Source of the DNA: Bacillota bacterium
Lineage (GTDB): Bacteria > Bacillota > Clostridia > Lachnospirales > Lachnospiraceae
Reading direction: 5' to 3'
Assembly (NCBI GenBank): GCA_023398615.1
Contig: JAEWSD010000134.1
Span: 1 to 7,056 of the forward strand
Length of the DNA stretch: 7,056 bases
The notes under the pieces were generated by a model. The model had not been told where the DNA came from. It searched no databases and was given only the letters and a program-made list of their open reading frames with translations. The position numbers and the translations under genes were made by a program. Shown piece after piece: positions 1 to 6,543 of the stretch (position 1 is its first letter; each line of letters begins with the position of its first letter).

Positions 1-1023
1 GATATAAGCTATGTAAAATACACATGGCTGGATAGCACTGCCGGAACCGGTATGTTGGTGGATTTGACAGATCATATTAATCCGGATGATTATTATGACG
101 GACTAAGCTCCACTACCTATGACGGAAAAATTTATGGTATGCCAAACAAATATTCTATATATAATTTAATCTGCTATAACACGGAAATGTGGAAGGGAGC
201 AGGGTATGATGAATTCCCGAAAACCTTTGAAGAACTGCTGGCGGCAGATGAAGCTTTTAATAAAATGGGCGTTGATACCATTTCTCTCGGCAATACGGCA
301 AAATGGTTTGCTGTTTCCTATTTTACAGATGCCTTGGCATATAATTACTGCGGAGAAGATTGGGTGAACAAAATAATAGCCGGTGACAGCAGTGTAAAGT
401 GGACGGATGATAGCTTCCTGAAGGTAATGCAGGCAACGGCCGATATGCCAAAGCTGTTTAACGCGGATTTTAATATGACAGATGACATCTCAGCAGCAAC
501 TATGTATATGCAGGGGAAATCCGCCAGCCATGTAGTTGGCGGATGGGGCATCGCTACACTGCAGGGATTAAGTAAAGAATATCCGGAGGTATGGGAAAAT
601 ACGAGAGTAGCATTATTGCCGTCGGCAAATGGTTCAGAGGATTATTTGATTAATGCATGTGGCGCTGCCGTAGGGGTCAGTTCAAGATTAGAGGAAGAAG
701 GAAAAGAGGCGGAGCTGCAGGCGGCGATTGAATTTTGTCAATACATCAGCAGCCAGGAGTATGCCCGGTATTGTGCGGAGCATGGAACAACAACTCCGGT
801 TAAAACAGAATATGATTGGACTGATTTAGGGCAGCCTTTTGTAGATATGTCTGAAATTATCAACAATACACCTAATACAGGATTAAACTTTAATGATTAT
901 ATCAATGATACGGTAAAAATAGCAATTCAAAATGAGACACAGAGTGTTCTGGCAGGAGTCACTACACCTGAGGCGGCAGCAGAGAATATACAAGCAAATC
1001 AGGAACAGGTATTTTCACGGTAA
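1..1023 (+). CDS. ABC sugar transporter substrate-binding protein (family 1, CUT1), 5'-truncated by window edge
   Basis: This is the C-terminal 340 residues of an extracellular carbohydrate-binding lipoprotein that would deliver substrate to the two permeases just downstream. The reading frame is open from base 1, so the ATG at 52 is an internal methionine and the true start, signal peptide and lipobox lie outside the window. In-window landmarks are VDLTDHIN (about residues 20-27), the family-typical DGKIYGMP (41-48) followed by a YNTEMWKGAGYDEFPKTFEEL stretch in two parts, and GKSASHVVGGWG (172-183), which matches the G-x-A-M-x-x-x-G-x-W region of MalE-like proteins. Family members are usually about 400-450 residues, so roughly a quarter is missing. 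The ligand cannot be read from the sequence; acidic and aromatic residues are common, as in sugar binders. Gene order (SBP, then MalF-like, then MalG-like) supports the call. Confidence 0.92.
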   Translation, partial: DISYVKYTWLDSTAGTGMLVDLTDHINPDDYYDGLSSTTYDGKIYGMPNKYSIYNLICYNTEMWKGAGYDEFPKTFEELLAADEAFNKMGVDTISLGNTAKWFAVSYFTDALAYNYCGEDWVNKIIAGDSSVKWTDDSFLKVMQATADMPKLFNADFNMTDDISAATMYMQGKSASHVVGGWGIATLQGLSKEYPEVWENTRVALLPSANGSEDYLINACGAAVGVSSRLEEEGKEAELQAAIEFCQYISSQEYARYCAEHGTTTPVKTEYDWTDLGQPFVDMSEIINNTPNTGLNFNDYINDTVKIAIQNETQSVLAGVTTPEAAAENIQANQEQVFSR

Positions 1024-1024
1024 G

Positions 1025-1116
1025 GTTATGAAGAGGGGCGGCTAGTCAAATAATGGCTAGCCGCCCGCCTGATAAAAGTGTAGAGGAAAGTTTTTGTGAT
1101 AACAAATCTTCATAAC
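1025..1116 (+). repeat. Nested intercistronic stem-loop between SBP and permease genes
   Basis: An outer perfect 10-bp inverted repeat, GTTATGAAGA at 1025-1034 and TCTTCATAAC at 1107-1116, encloses an inner 12-bp hairpin. The inner arms are GGGCGGCTAGTC at 1036-1047 and GGCTAGCCGCCC at 1055-1066, with loop AAATAAT and one G-U pair. The outer stem starts 1 nt after the SBP stop and ends just before the AAAGGAG ribosome binding site of the permease gene. No U-tract follows the inner hairpin, so it is not a standard intrinsic terminator. In other sugar ABC operons a structured SBP/permease spacer raises SBP mRNA relative to permease mRNA by protecting 3' ends; that role here is inference. Confidence 0.75.
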
Positions 1117-1118
1117 GG

Positions 1119-1125
1119 AAAGGAG
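1119..1125 (+). promoter_or_regulatory. Ribosome binding site deciding a TTG start
   Basis: AAAGGAG lies 9 nt upstream of the TTG at 1135. No in-frame ATG sits at a comparable distance, so this site supports TTG as the start of the MalF-like permease. It begins 2 nt after the outer stem of the intercistronic structure, so folding of that stem could affect ribosome access. Confidence 0.75.
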
Positions 1126-1134
1126 TGAGGTTAT

Positions 1135-2049
1135 TTGATTAGGAAAAAGAAAAGGGACAAGCTGCTGCCGGGTCGTGCGTTAACATTAGCTTATCTGTTA
1201 CCGAGCTTTTTGATTTATCTGTTAGTTTTTGTCCTGCCGGTCATTTTGGTAGTGATTATGAGCTTTTTTAAGTTTTCCAGCATTAAAAGCTTTAGCTTTG
1301 TGGGATTTGAAAATTATAAAAGTCTGTTTACAGATAAAAATGTTTTTCTGTCATTAACAAATAATATTTTTCTGGTAATGGTGTGTCTTGTGGGTCAGCT
1401 TGGAATTGCATTTGTTTTAGCGTGTCTTTTAAATGCGAAAAGAATTAAAGGCAAGAATTTATATAGAACAATCATATACTTTCCGGTGACACTTTCTGCA
1501 GTGGTAATCGGGTATGTCTGGCAGTTTGTGTATGATTATAATTTTGGTCTCGTCACATATTTTTTAAAGGCAATTGGCCGTAGCGATATGGTAACACCGC
1601 TTTTGTCGCAGGCGGACTATGTTATGTGGTGTGTCTGTATTCCAATGATCTGGCAATATGTGGGCTTTCATCTGGTAATCATGCTGAGCGCGATGACAAC
1701 CATAGATAAAGAAGTACTTGAGGTTGCGGAAATTGATGGCTGTAACAGTGTTCAAAAGGCGAGGTATATTATCATGCCGTTGATTAAGCCAACACTTGTT
1801 GTTTGTGTATTTCTTTGTATATCGGCTAATATGAAAGCTTTCGATCATATTATGACATTAACCAACGGGGGACCCGGATATTCCTCCAGTGTACTTGCGC
1901 TTTATGCCTATAATACTTCGTTTCAGCAATTTAATATGGGATACGGAAGCTCTATTTCCGTATTTATTCTGTTGGTAACGGCGGCGCTTTTTGTAATATC
2001 AAGGACACCGAATATGATAAGCCAAAGGAGGGAAAAAAAGCATGGATAA
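1135..2049 (+). CDS. ABC sugar transporter permease, MalF-like (CUT1)
   Basis: This is a 304-residue integral membrane subunit that forms half of the transmembrane channel of a carbohydrate importer. About six hydrophobic segments are visible (roughly residues 18-45, 76-100, 109-133, 163-187, 219-234 and 270-288) after a basic, cytoplasmic-looking N-terminus (MIRKKKRDK). The EAA loop that docks on the ATPase is EVAEIDGCNSVQKARYI followed by IMPLIKP (about 196-218), with the conserved G202. The FDHIMTLTNGGPGYSS stretch (236-251) is the hallmark of MalF/UgpA-type permeases. Translation starts at TTG behind a good Shine-Dalgarno sequence. The 3' end overlaps the next gene by 8 bp, consistent with translational coupling to its partner permease. 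Length is typical of short CUT1 permeases that lack the large MalF periplasmic loop. Substrate is unknown. Confidence 0.95.
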   Translation: MIRKKKRDKLLPGRALTLAYLLPSFLIYLLVFVLPVILVVIMSFFKFSSIKSFSFVGFENYKSLFTDKNVFLSLTNNIFLVMVCLVGQLGIAFVLACLLNAKRIKGKNLYRTIIYFPVTLSAVVIGYVWQFVYDYNFGLVTYFLKAIGRSDMVTPLLSQADYVMWCVCIPMIWQYVGFHLVIMLSAMTTIDKEVLEVAEIDGCNSVQKARYIIMPLIKPTLVVCVFLCISANMKAFDHIMTLTNGGPGYSSSVLALYAYNTSFQQFNMGYGSSISVFILLVTAALFVISRTPNMISQRREKKHG

Positions 2050-2902
2050 TTGTAACTCAAAAAGAATCAATAAATCGTCACATTTTTTTGGAACCTTAGC
2101 AGTAAATATAGTACCTGCTTTTTATGCTTTTACCTGCACTTTTCCGCTGATATGGCTTTTCTATACAACATTTAAAACACAAACAGAGTTTTCCGTGGAT
2201 GTTATGGCTTTGCCTGAATCATGGCTGAATTGGAGTAATTTTTCCTATGTACTGACTAAGATGCCGGTGATGCAGGCAGTGTTTAATACATTACGCATAA
2301 CGCTGATTGCATTGATTTTTATTTTACTTTTTTCTTTTATTAACGGATATTTTCTGGCGCGCTTTAAATTCCGGGGAAGTAAGTTTTTGTCTATACTTTA
2401 TATGAGTAATCTACTAGTACCGATTCATGCGATCCTGGTTCCGATATACATAATTTTTGTAAAAGCAGGCTTATCAAACCATTGGTATTCTACTATCCTG
2501 CCTTGTATTTGTATGGAAATGACGACTTCTATATTTCTGGTACGCAGCTATATAGATACTATCCCAAGGGCATTAGAGGAGGCTGCAAGTATTGATGGCA
2601 GCAGCTTCTCAAGAACTTTGATTACAGTTATTCTGCCTATCATCAAACCGGTGCTTGTCACCTGTGGTATTATAAGCTTTTTCCATGTATGGAACGAATT
2701 CCCGTTCTCGCTAATTTTATTCAGTAATGAAAAAGACTATACCTTGCCGCTGATGCTGATGCGTTTCAAGGGAGAGTATTTTACGGATTATCCCAGGGTA
2801 ATGACGTCACTGTTTGTATCGATTGTTCCTGCATTATGTATTTATTCCTTGTTTTCCAAACAGATTATAAAGGGAATGATGGCAGGGGCAGTGAAAGGCT
2901 AA
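2042..2902 (+). CDS. ABC sugar transporter permease, MalG-like (CUT1)
   Basis: This is a 286-residue partner permease completing the heterodimeric channel. The ATG at 2042 lies inside the end of the upstream permease gene and is preceded by AAAGGAGG at 2024-2031, 10 nt away. The hydrophobic pattern gives about six membrane segments (around 18-43, 82-106, 115-140, 150-168, 204-225 and 254-272). The EAA loop is EEAASIDGSSFSRTL with downstream ILPIIKP (179-203), a strong match to the family. The WNEF segment (217-220) followed by KDYTLPLML and the C-terminal QIIKGMMAGAVKG (274-286) are typical MalG-type signatures. No ATPase gene follows. In Firmicutes CUT1 systems a shared MsmK/UgpC-type ATPase encoded elsewhere often energises several importers, and that is the likely arrangement here. 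Confidence 0.95.
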   Translation: MDNCNSKRINKSSHFFGTLAVNIVPAFYAFTCTFPLIWLFYTTFKTQTEFSVDVMALPESWLNWSNFSYVLTKMPVMQAVFNTLRITLIALIFILLFSFINGYFLARFKFRGSKFLSILYMSNLLVPIHAILVPIYIIFVKAGLSNHWYSTILPCICMEMTTSIFLVRSYIDTIPRALEEAASIDGSSFSRTLITVILPIIKPVLVTCGIISFFHVWNEFPFSLILFSNEKDYTLPLMLMRFKGEYFTDYPRVMTSLFVSIVPALCIYSLFSKQIIKGMMAGAVKG

Positions 2903-2946
2903 AGAATAAAAAAGATTGGTATGTCACACGAATGAATCAGGATTTG

Positions 2947-2953
2947 AAAGGAG
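2947..2953 (+). promoter_or_regulatory. Ribosome binding site deciding the MoaF-family start
   Basis: AAAGGAG lies 13 nt upstream of ATG 2967, slightly long but workable. It lies only 1 nt before ATG 2955 and downstream of TTG 2916, so both of those longer starts are disfavoured. Confidence 0.6.
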
Positions 2954-2966
2954 CATGATATTAATT

Positions 2967-3815
2967 ATGGAAAGAATGGATAGAAGATGGTCGGCATTAA
3001 CGAGAGAGGATGTTCAGCTGCTTGCTGACAGCACACCGGTTGAGCGGTACAATAGTACCGGTCTGGCGAAAGGAGAGTATACACCGGCCTTGTCCGATAA
3101 ATTGAAAGGAAAAAAGATTAAAATTCTCTTTGAAAAAGAGGAATGCTATTATTATGACTTTGTTCAAACAAACCAGTTGGTCTGGAGTGCTGATGAAAAA
3201 GGGCTGCACAAAGAGTATTGTCAGGTTCTGGAAGCACCGGAGGAGGAAGACATTTTCCTTGTACAGCATTATTGTAAAGAATCGGTCCCCCCTGCGGCTC
3301 ATACCCTGGTTCTTGATTTCAAAACGGGATTGGTAACTTTATGTATTGCAAAGGCAGGAGTGCCGCAAGCTGCCAGAGAAATAGGAAGAACTTTTCTGTT
3401 TGGCATTATGGAAGGGTATGAGGAGTATGGATACCGTCATGATTTTACAGAGGATTTGGTTGGTAAGTCTATTTATTGGACCTACATAGAAAAGGAAAAT
3501 TTGAAGATTAAGCATATTTATACGGCACCTTTGTATTATACCTATGTAATGACTAAACCGGACGGGACATGTTGGGTAGCATCTAATCCGGCTAATTATG
3601 TGAAAATTAATGATCATATGTATGTGTTTTCCTTTATAGAGGAAAGGCAGGCGGGTACGCAGGGTTTTTTCCTCATTAATATGAAAACACTTCATGATGT
3701 CGGGTCATTTTTTGGTATTCATGCACATGGTATGGAATGCTGCACCTTTGGAGCGAAAGGGGAGCTTTCCTCTCCTTATGCCTGGGAATTATGTAAAGTA
3801 AAAAAAGAAGAATAG
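2967..3815 (+). CDS. MoaF-family protein (N- and C-terminal MoaF-like domains), function unknown
   Basis: This is a 282-residue soluble protein with no signal peptide or membrane segment. Two regions resemble the MoaF family. The N-terminal one (about 41-135) opens with ALSDKLKGKKIKILFE and continues with strand-rich aromatic sequence. The C-terminal one (about 160-250) has LVGKSIYWTYIEKENLK, then IKHIY, YYTYVM and FFLINMKTLHDVGSFFG, which follow the family pattern of VGK-W-Y, H-Y and a terminal D/N-x-x-T-G-x-FFG. From memory, MoaF domains are placed with lipocalin-like beta barrels, suggesting a small hydrophobic ligand; this was not tested. The database name 'molybdenum cofactor biosynthesis F' appears to be a misreading of the Klebsiella monoamine (moa) regulon, and nothing here points to molybdopterin synthesis. 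It lies 64 bp after the MalG-like gene and 11 bp before the YesL gene, so it is probably co-transcribed with the transporter and the ene-reductase. An in-frame TTG at 2916 would add 17 residues but lacks a good ribosome binding site. Confidence 0.75.
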   Translation: MERMDRRWSALTREDVQLLADSTPVERYNSTGLAKGEYTPALSDKLKGKKIKILFEKEECYYYDFVQTNQLVWSADEKGLHKEYCQVLEAPEEEDIFLVQHYCKESVPPAAHTLVLDFKTGLVTLCIAKAGVPQAAREIGRTFLFGIMEGYEEYGYRHDFTEDLVGKSIYWTYIEKENLKIKHIYTAPLYYTYVMTKPDGTCWVASNPANYVKINDHMYVFSFIEERQAGTQGFFLINMKTLHDVGSFFGIHAHGMECCTFGAKGELSSPYAWELCKVKKEE

Positions 3816-3826
3816 AGGTGTAGTCA

Positions 3827-4441
3827 ATGGAGAATGAGAGAAGCGGTAAGCTTTACACACTGGCAGATAAAGCAGCTGATTTGACGATTCTCGGGCTGTT
3901 GTGGATGGTGACATCTCTTCCGATTATTACCTTTGGGACATCCTGTACGGCTTTGTATTATACAGTAGCAAAATCTATTCGCTATGGGAAAGGGAAACCG
4001 GTACGGGAATACTTCCGTGCATGGAGAGGTAATGCCGTACAGGGTTGTATTATAACACTATTCTATTTACTATTTGGAGGTATAATATTAACAATAGCCA
4101 AAGCGGCGAAGGGGCAAGGTGTTTTTTTGATCATATTGGTTCCTGTGATCCTGTTGACTTCGTCCGGTATATATCTGTTCCCGCTGCTATCCAGGTTCAC
4201 TCTGTCTGTCTGGAAATATTTCCAGGTTTCCGTTTTTTTTGCAATTAAATACGCACCCAAAACGGGGTTGCTTTTATTCACGTATCTATTATGCGTATTA
4301 GTTTTTTGTATTTTTCCATTTTTACTGCCAATACTCATTTCTTTTTATAGCCTCTATTCTACCTATCTTATCGAAGGGATATTTAAAGAATATATTGATC
4401 CGTCAGAAATTCATGGAGGCGAATGGTATATGGGAGAGTAA
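3827..4441 (+). CDS. YesL family (DUF624) small membrane protein
   Basis: This is a 204-residue polytopic membrane protein. The N-terminal segment LLWMVTSLPIITFGTSCTALYY (residues 24-45, written here as its key features: LP at 31-32, TFG at 35-37, TALYY at 41-45) is the YesL/DUF624 signature, followed by a basic K-S-I-R-Y-G-K-G-K loop. Further hydrophobic segments lie at about 72-92, 99-121, 130-142 and 146-180, giving about five membrane spans. The biochemical role of this family is unknown. Members sit beside CUT1 sugar importers and YesMN-type two-component systems, for example in the Bacillus subtilis yes locus next to YesO/YesP/YesQ, which matches this layout. A modest Shine-Dalgarno (AGAGGTG, 3814-3820) overlaps the upstream stop and precedes the ATG by 6 nt, indicating coupling. 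It is an accessory to transport or to membrane sensing by context only. Confidence 0.85.
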   Translation: MENERSGKLYTLADKAADLTILGLLWMVTSLPIITFGTSCTALYYTVAKSIRYGKGKPVREYFRAWRGNAVQGCIITLFYLLFGGIILTIAKAAKGQGVFLIILVPVILLTSSGIYLFPLLSRFTLSVWKYFQVSVFFAIKYAPKTGLLLFTYLLCVLVFCIFPFLLPILISFYSLYSTYLIEGIFKEYIDPSEIHGGEWYMGE

Positions 4442-4460
4442 TCGAATACACTCAATCGAT

Positions 4461-4469
4461 GAAAGGAGG
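4461..4469 (+). promoter_or_regulatory. Strong ribosome binding site deciding a TTG start
   Basis: GAAAGGAGG is nearly a full anti-Shine-Dalgarno match and ends 8 nt before TTG 4478. The protein from this TTG begins exactly where family homology begins (LFTPFKIRN within the first 15 residues), which makes the start secure. Confidence 0.8.
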
Positions 4470-4477
4470 ACGGTTTT

Positions 4478-6469
4478 TTGAAACATCAAAATCTATTTAC
4501 ACCTTTTAAAATTAGAAATTGTGAGTTACCTAACAGATTCGCGATGGCGCCAATGGGACCTTTGGGGCTTGGGGATGCAGAAGGCGGCTGGAACCAACGT
4601 GGAATCGATTACTATGTAAGGCGTGCACAAGGAGGAACCGGACTGATTATAACAGGGGTTACCTTTTGCGATAATAAAGTGGAAACACAAACCATGCCAA
4701 ATTGTCCCAATAGTACATACAACCCGGTACATTTCACAAGAACGAGCAGAGAAATGACAGAGAGGATTCATGCATACGGCAGTAAAATATTTCTGATGAT
4801 GTCGGCAGGCTTTGGTCGTGTAACCATACCGACTAATTTAGGAGAATTTCCTCCTGTGGCTCCGTCTGCAATACCGCACAGATGGTTGGATAAGGTTTGC
4901 CGACCGCTTACCGTTAAAGAAATTAATGAAATTGTAACCGCATCCGGAATAGGTGCTGCAAATGCGAAACGTGCGGGATTCGACGGTATAGAAATCCATG
5001 CGGTACACGAAGGATATTTATTGGATCAATTTGCGATTAGTTTTTTTAACCGGAGAACGGATGAATATGGCGGTTCCCTGGAAAATCGCCTGCGTTTTGC
5101 GAAGGAGATAAGGGAAGAGATTGCAAAGACCTGTGGCTGGGATTTTCCCGTATCCTTGCGGTATTCTCCAAAATCCATGCTGAAGGATTGGAGAGAGGGG
5201 GCGCTTCCTGGTGAAATTTTTAAAGAAAAGGGGAGAGATTTACCGGAGGGGATTGAAACGGCAAAGCTTTTAGTATCCTATGGCTATGATGCATTAGATA
5301 TTGATGTAGGCTGTTATGATGCATGGTGGTGGAATCATCCGCCGATGTATCAGGAAAAAGGATTGTATCGTGAATATGCTCAAATTATGAAGGAAACAGT
5401 AGAAGTTCCGATTCTTCTGGCAGGAAGAATGGACGATCCCAAAATGGCAAGTGAATGTATTGAAAATGGTACCTGTGATATAATTTCTCTGGGCCGTCCC
5501 TTATTAGCCGACCCTGATTATGTGAAAAAAATACGTTGCGGACGAGAGATACAGATAAGACCTTGTATCTCATGTCAGGAAGGATGTATGGGCAGGATTC
5601 AGCAGTATTCCATGATTAACTGTGCGGTTAATCCGCAATGTGCGAGAGAGCGGTATACTGCCTATGAACCTGTTGCAAAGGTAAAAAGGGTTCTAATTAT
5701 CGGAGGCGGTGTGGCGGGCTGTGAGGCTGCAAGAGTATTGGCGGAACGTGGTCATAAACCGGAAGTAATAGAGAAATCTAATCAATTGGGAGGTAATTTA
5801 CTGGCTGGGGGAGTTCCGGACTTTAAGGAGGACGACAGACTTCTGGGAAAATGGTATGCCAATGAATTGGAACGATTAGAGGTACCGGTTACTTTTGAAA
5901 AATGTGTTGATACCGGTACGGTAAGCATTAGTGATTATGACGCAGTGATTATTGCTACCGGTTCAAAACCAAAACGTATCTCCTTAGGGGAGAATGAAAA
6001 GGTAATTACGGCGGAAGAAGCCTTGCTGGGGCAAAAGAAAACAGGTGATACTGTCGCTGTCATCGGAGGTGGTCTGGTAGGTTGTGAAACAGCGCTTCAT
6101 TTTGCAAAGCAGGGGAAAAAGGTATATCTGTTGGAGGCATTACCGAAATTAATGGAGGTTAATGGTCCGATTTGCTCTGCAAATAAAGAAATGTTGGAGA
6201 GACTCATTCCTTTTTACGGTATCGATATAATTTGCAAGGCAAAGGTACAGCATTATCAGAATGGTGAGCTTATCGTAAAAAAGAATAACAGTACAATAAA
6301 AATAGCTTGTGATAGCGTTGTATTATCTGTGGGCTACATCAGTGATGACAGTTTATATAAAAAACTTCAGTTTGAAGCTCCGGAGGTATATCTTCTCGGA
6401 GACGCAAAGAAGGTTTCCAATATTATGTATGCAATTTGGGATGCCTTCGAAGTTGCAAATCATATCTGA
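4478..6469 (+). CDS. FMN/4Fe-4S/FAD NAD(P)H-dependent ene-reductase (OYE / 2,4-dienoyl-CoA reductase / BaiCD-BaiH-like)
   Basis: This is a 663-residue three-part cytoplasmic flavoenzyme that is expected to reduce a C=C bond conjugated to a carbonyl. Residues 1-355 form the FMN TIM barrel: NRFAMAPM (19-26), IEIHAVHEGYLLDQF (171-185), NRRTDEYGGSLENR (191-204), LLAGR (313-317) and SLGRPLLADPDY (337-348). Tyr180 in the EGYL motif aligns with the proton-donor Tyr of E. coli FadH (Tyr166). His287 in WWWNHPP may correspond to FadH His252, though that alignment is loose. A 4Fe-4S site is complete: C363-x2-C366-x3-C370-x11-C382, the same spacing as FadH. An FAD Rossmann motif GGGVAG is at 409-414, an ATG motif at 493-495, an NAD(P)H Rossmann motif GGGLVG at 530-535, and the FAD-closing LLGD at 639-642. 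Length and ends are typical and complete. Substrate is unknown; homologues act on enoyl-CoA, bile-acid, steroid, flavonoid or cinnamate-type enones. It is the last gene of the probable operon, 36 bp after YesL. Confidence 0.93.
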   Translation: MKHQNLFTPFKIRNCELPNRFAMAPMGPLGLGDAEGGWNQRGIDYYVRRAQGGTGLIITGVTFCDNKVETQTMPNCPNSTYNPVHFTRTSREMTERIHAYGSKIFLMMSAGFGRVTIPTNLGEFPPVAPSAIPHRWLDKVCRPLTVKEINEIVTASGIGAANAKRAGFDGIEIHAVHEGYLLDQFAISFFNRRTDEYGGSLENRLRFAKEIREEIAKTCGWDFPVSLRYSPKSMLKDWREGALPGEIFKEKGRDLPEGIETAKLLVSYGYDALDIDVGCYDAWWWNHPPMYQEKGLYREYAQIMKETVEVPILLAGRMDDPKMASECIENGTCDIISLGRPLLADPDYVKKIRCGREIQIRPCISCQEGCMGRIQQYSMINCAVNPQCARERYTAYEPVAKVKRVLIIGGGVAGCEAARVLAERGHKPEVIEKSNQLGGNLLAGGVPDFKEDDRLLGKWYANELERLEVPVTFEKCVDTGTVSISDYDAVIIATGSKPKRISLGENEKVITAEEALLGQKKTGDTVAVIGGGLVGCETALHFAKQGKKVYLLEALPKLMEVNGPICSANKEMLERLIPFYGIDIICKAKVQHYQNGELIVKKNNSTIKIACDSVVLSVGYISDDSLYKKLQFEAPEVYLLGDAKKVSNIMYAIWDAFEVANHI

Positions 6470-6496
6470 ATATTCGTGCTGCGGGGATGCCGCCTG

Positions 6497-6543
6497 ATAT
6501 CCCTGTTGGCGTTCGGCGGCAGCAGGGATATGGAAAAATTTTT
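6497..6543 (+). terminator. Probable transcription terminator after the operon
   Basis: A 12-bp hairpin has arms ATATCCCTGTTG (6497-6508) and CAGCAGGGATAT (6520-6531), one G-U pair and an 11-nt loop. It is followed by GGAAAAATTTTT. The T5 run (6539-6543) begins 7 nt after the stem, farther than in an ideal intrinsic terminator, so efficiency is uncertain. It sits 28 bp after the ene-reductase stop and before an independent housekeeping RNA, where a terminator is expected. A competing pairing exists between GCCGCC (6489-6494) and GGCGGC (6515-6520). Confidence 0.55.

Noticed and set aside
1036..1066. GC-rich hairpin as an intrinsic terminator after the SBP gene
   Set aside because: It is followed by GCCTGATAAAAG with no T-run on the + strand, and the reverse strand shows none either; the operon clearly continues.
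2916..2966. Longer MoaF-family start at TTG 2916 or ATG 2955
   Set aside because: TTG 2916 lacks a good Shine-Dalgarno sequence and its extra 17 residues include the ribosome binding site of the better start. ATG 2955 is only 1 nt from that site. ATG 2967 is preferred.
3339..3695. 118-residue reverse-strand open frame inside the MoaF-family gene
   Set aside because: It has no recognisable family features or ribosome binding site and lies wholly antisense to a well-supported gene. The same applies to the other reverse-strand frames (for example 1564-1848, 2997-3302, 4063-4338 and 4526-4771).
2967..3815. Molybdenum cofactor biosynthesis role
   Set aside because: It rests only on the family name; no molybdopterin gene or molybdoenzyme is present in the window.
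4478..6469. Assignment as baiCD, baiH or fadH
   Set aside because: Domain order and cluster spacing fit the whole superfamily, but no other bile-acid 7-dehydroxylation or beta-oxidation gene is nearby, so a specific symbol is not justified.
6489..6531. H-type pseudoknot in the terminator (6490-6494 with loop 6515-6519)
   Set aside because: Connecting loops of 2 and 0 nt are too short to cross the 12-bp and 5-bp stems, so it can only be an alternative pairing.
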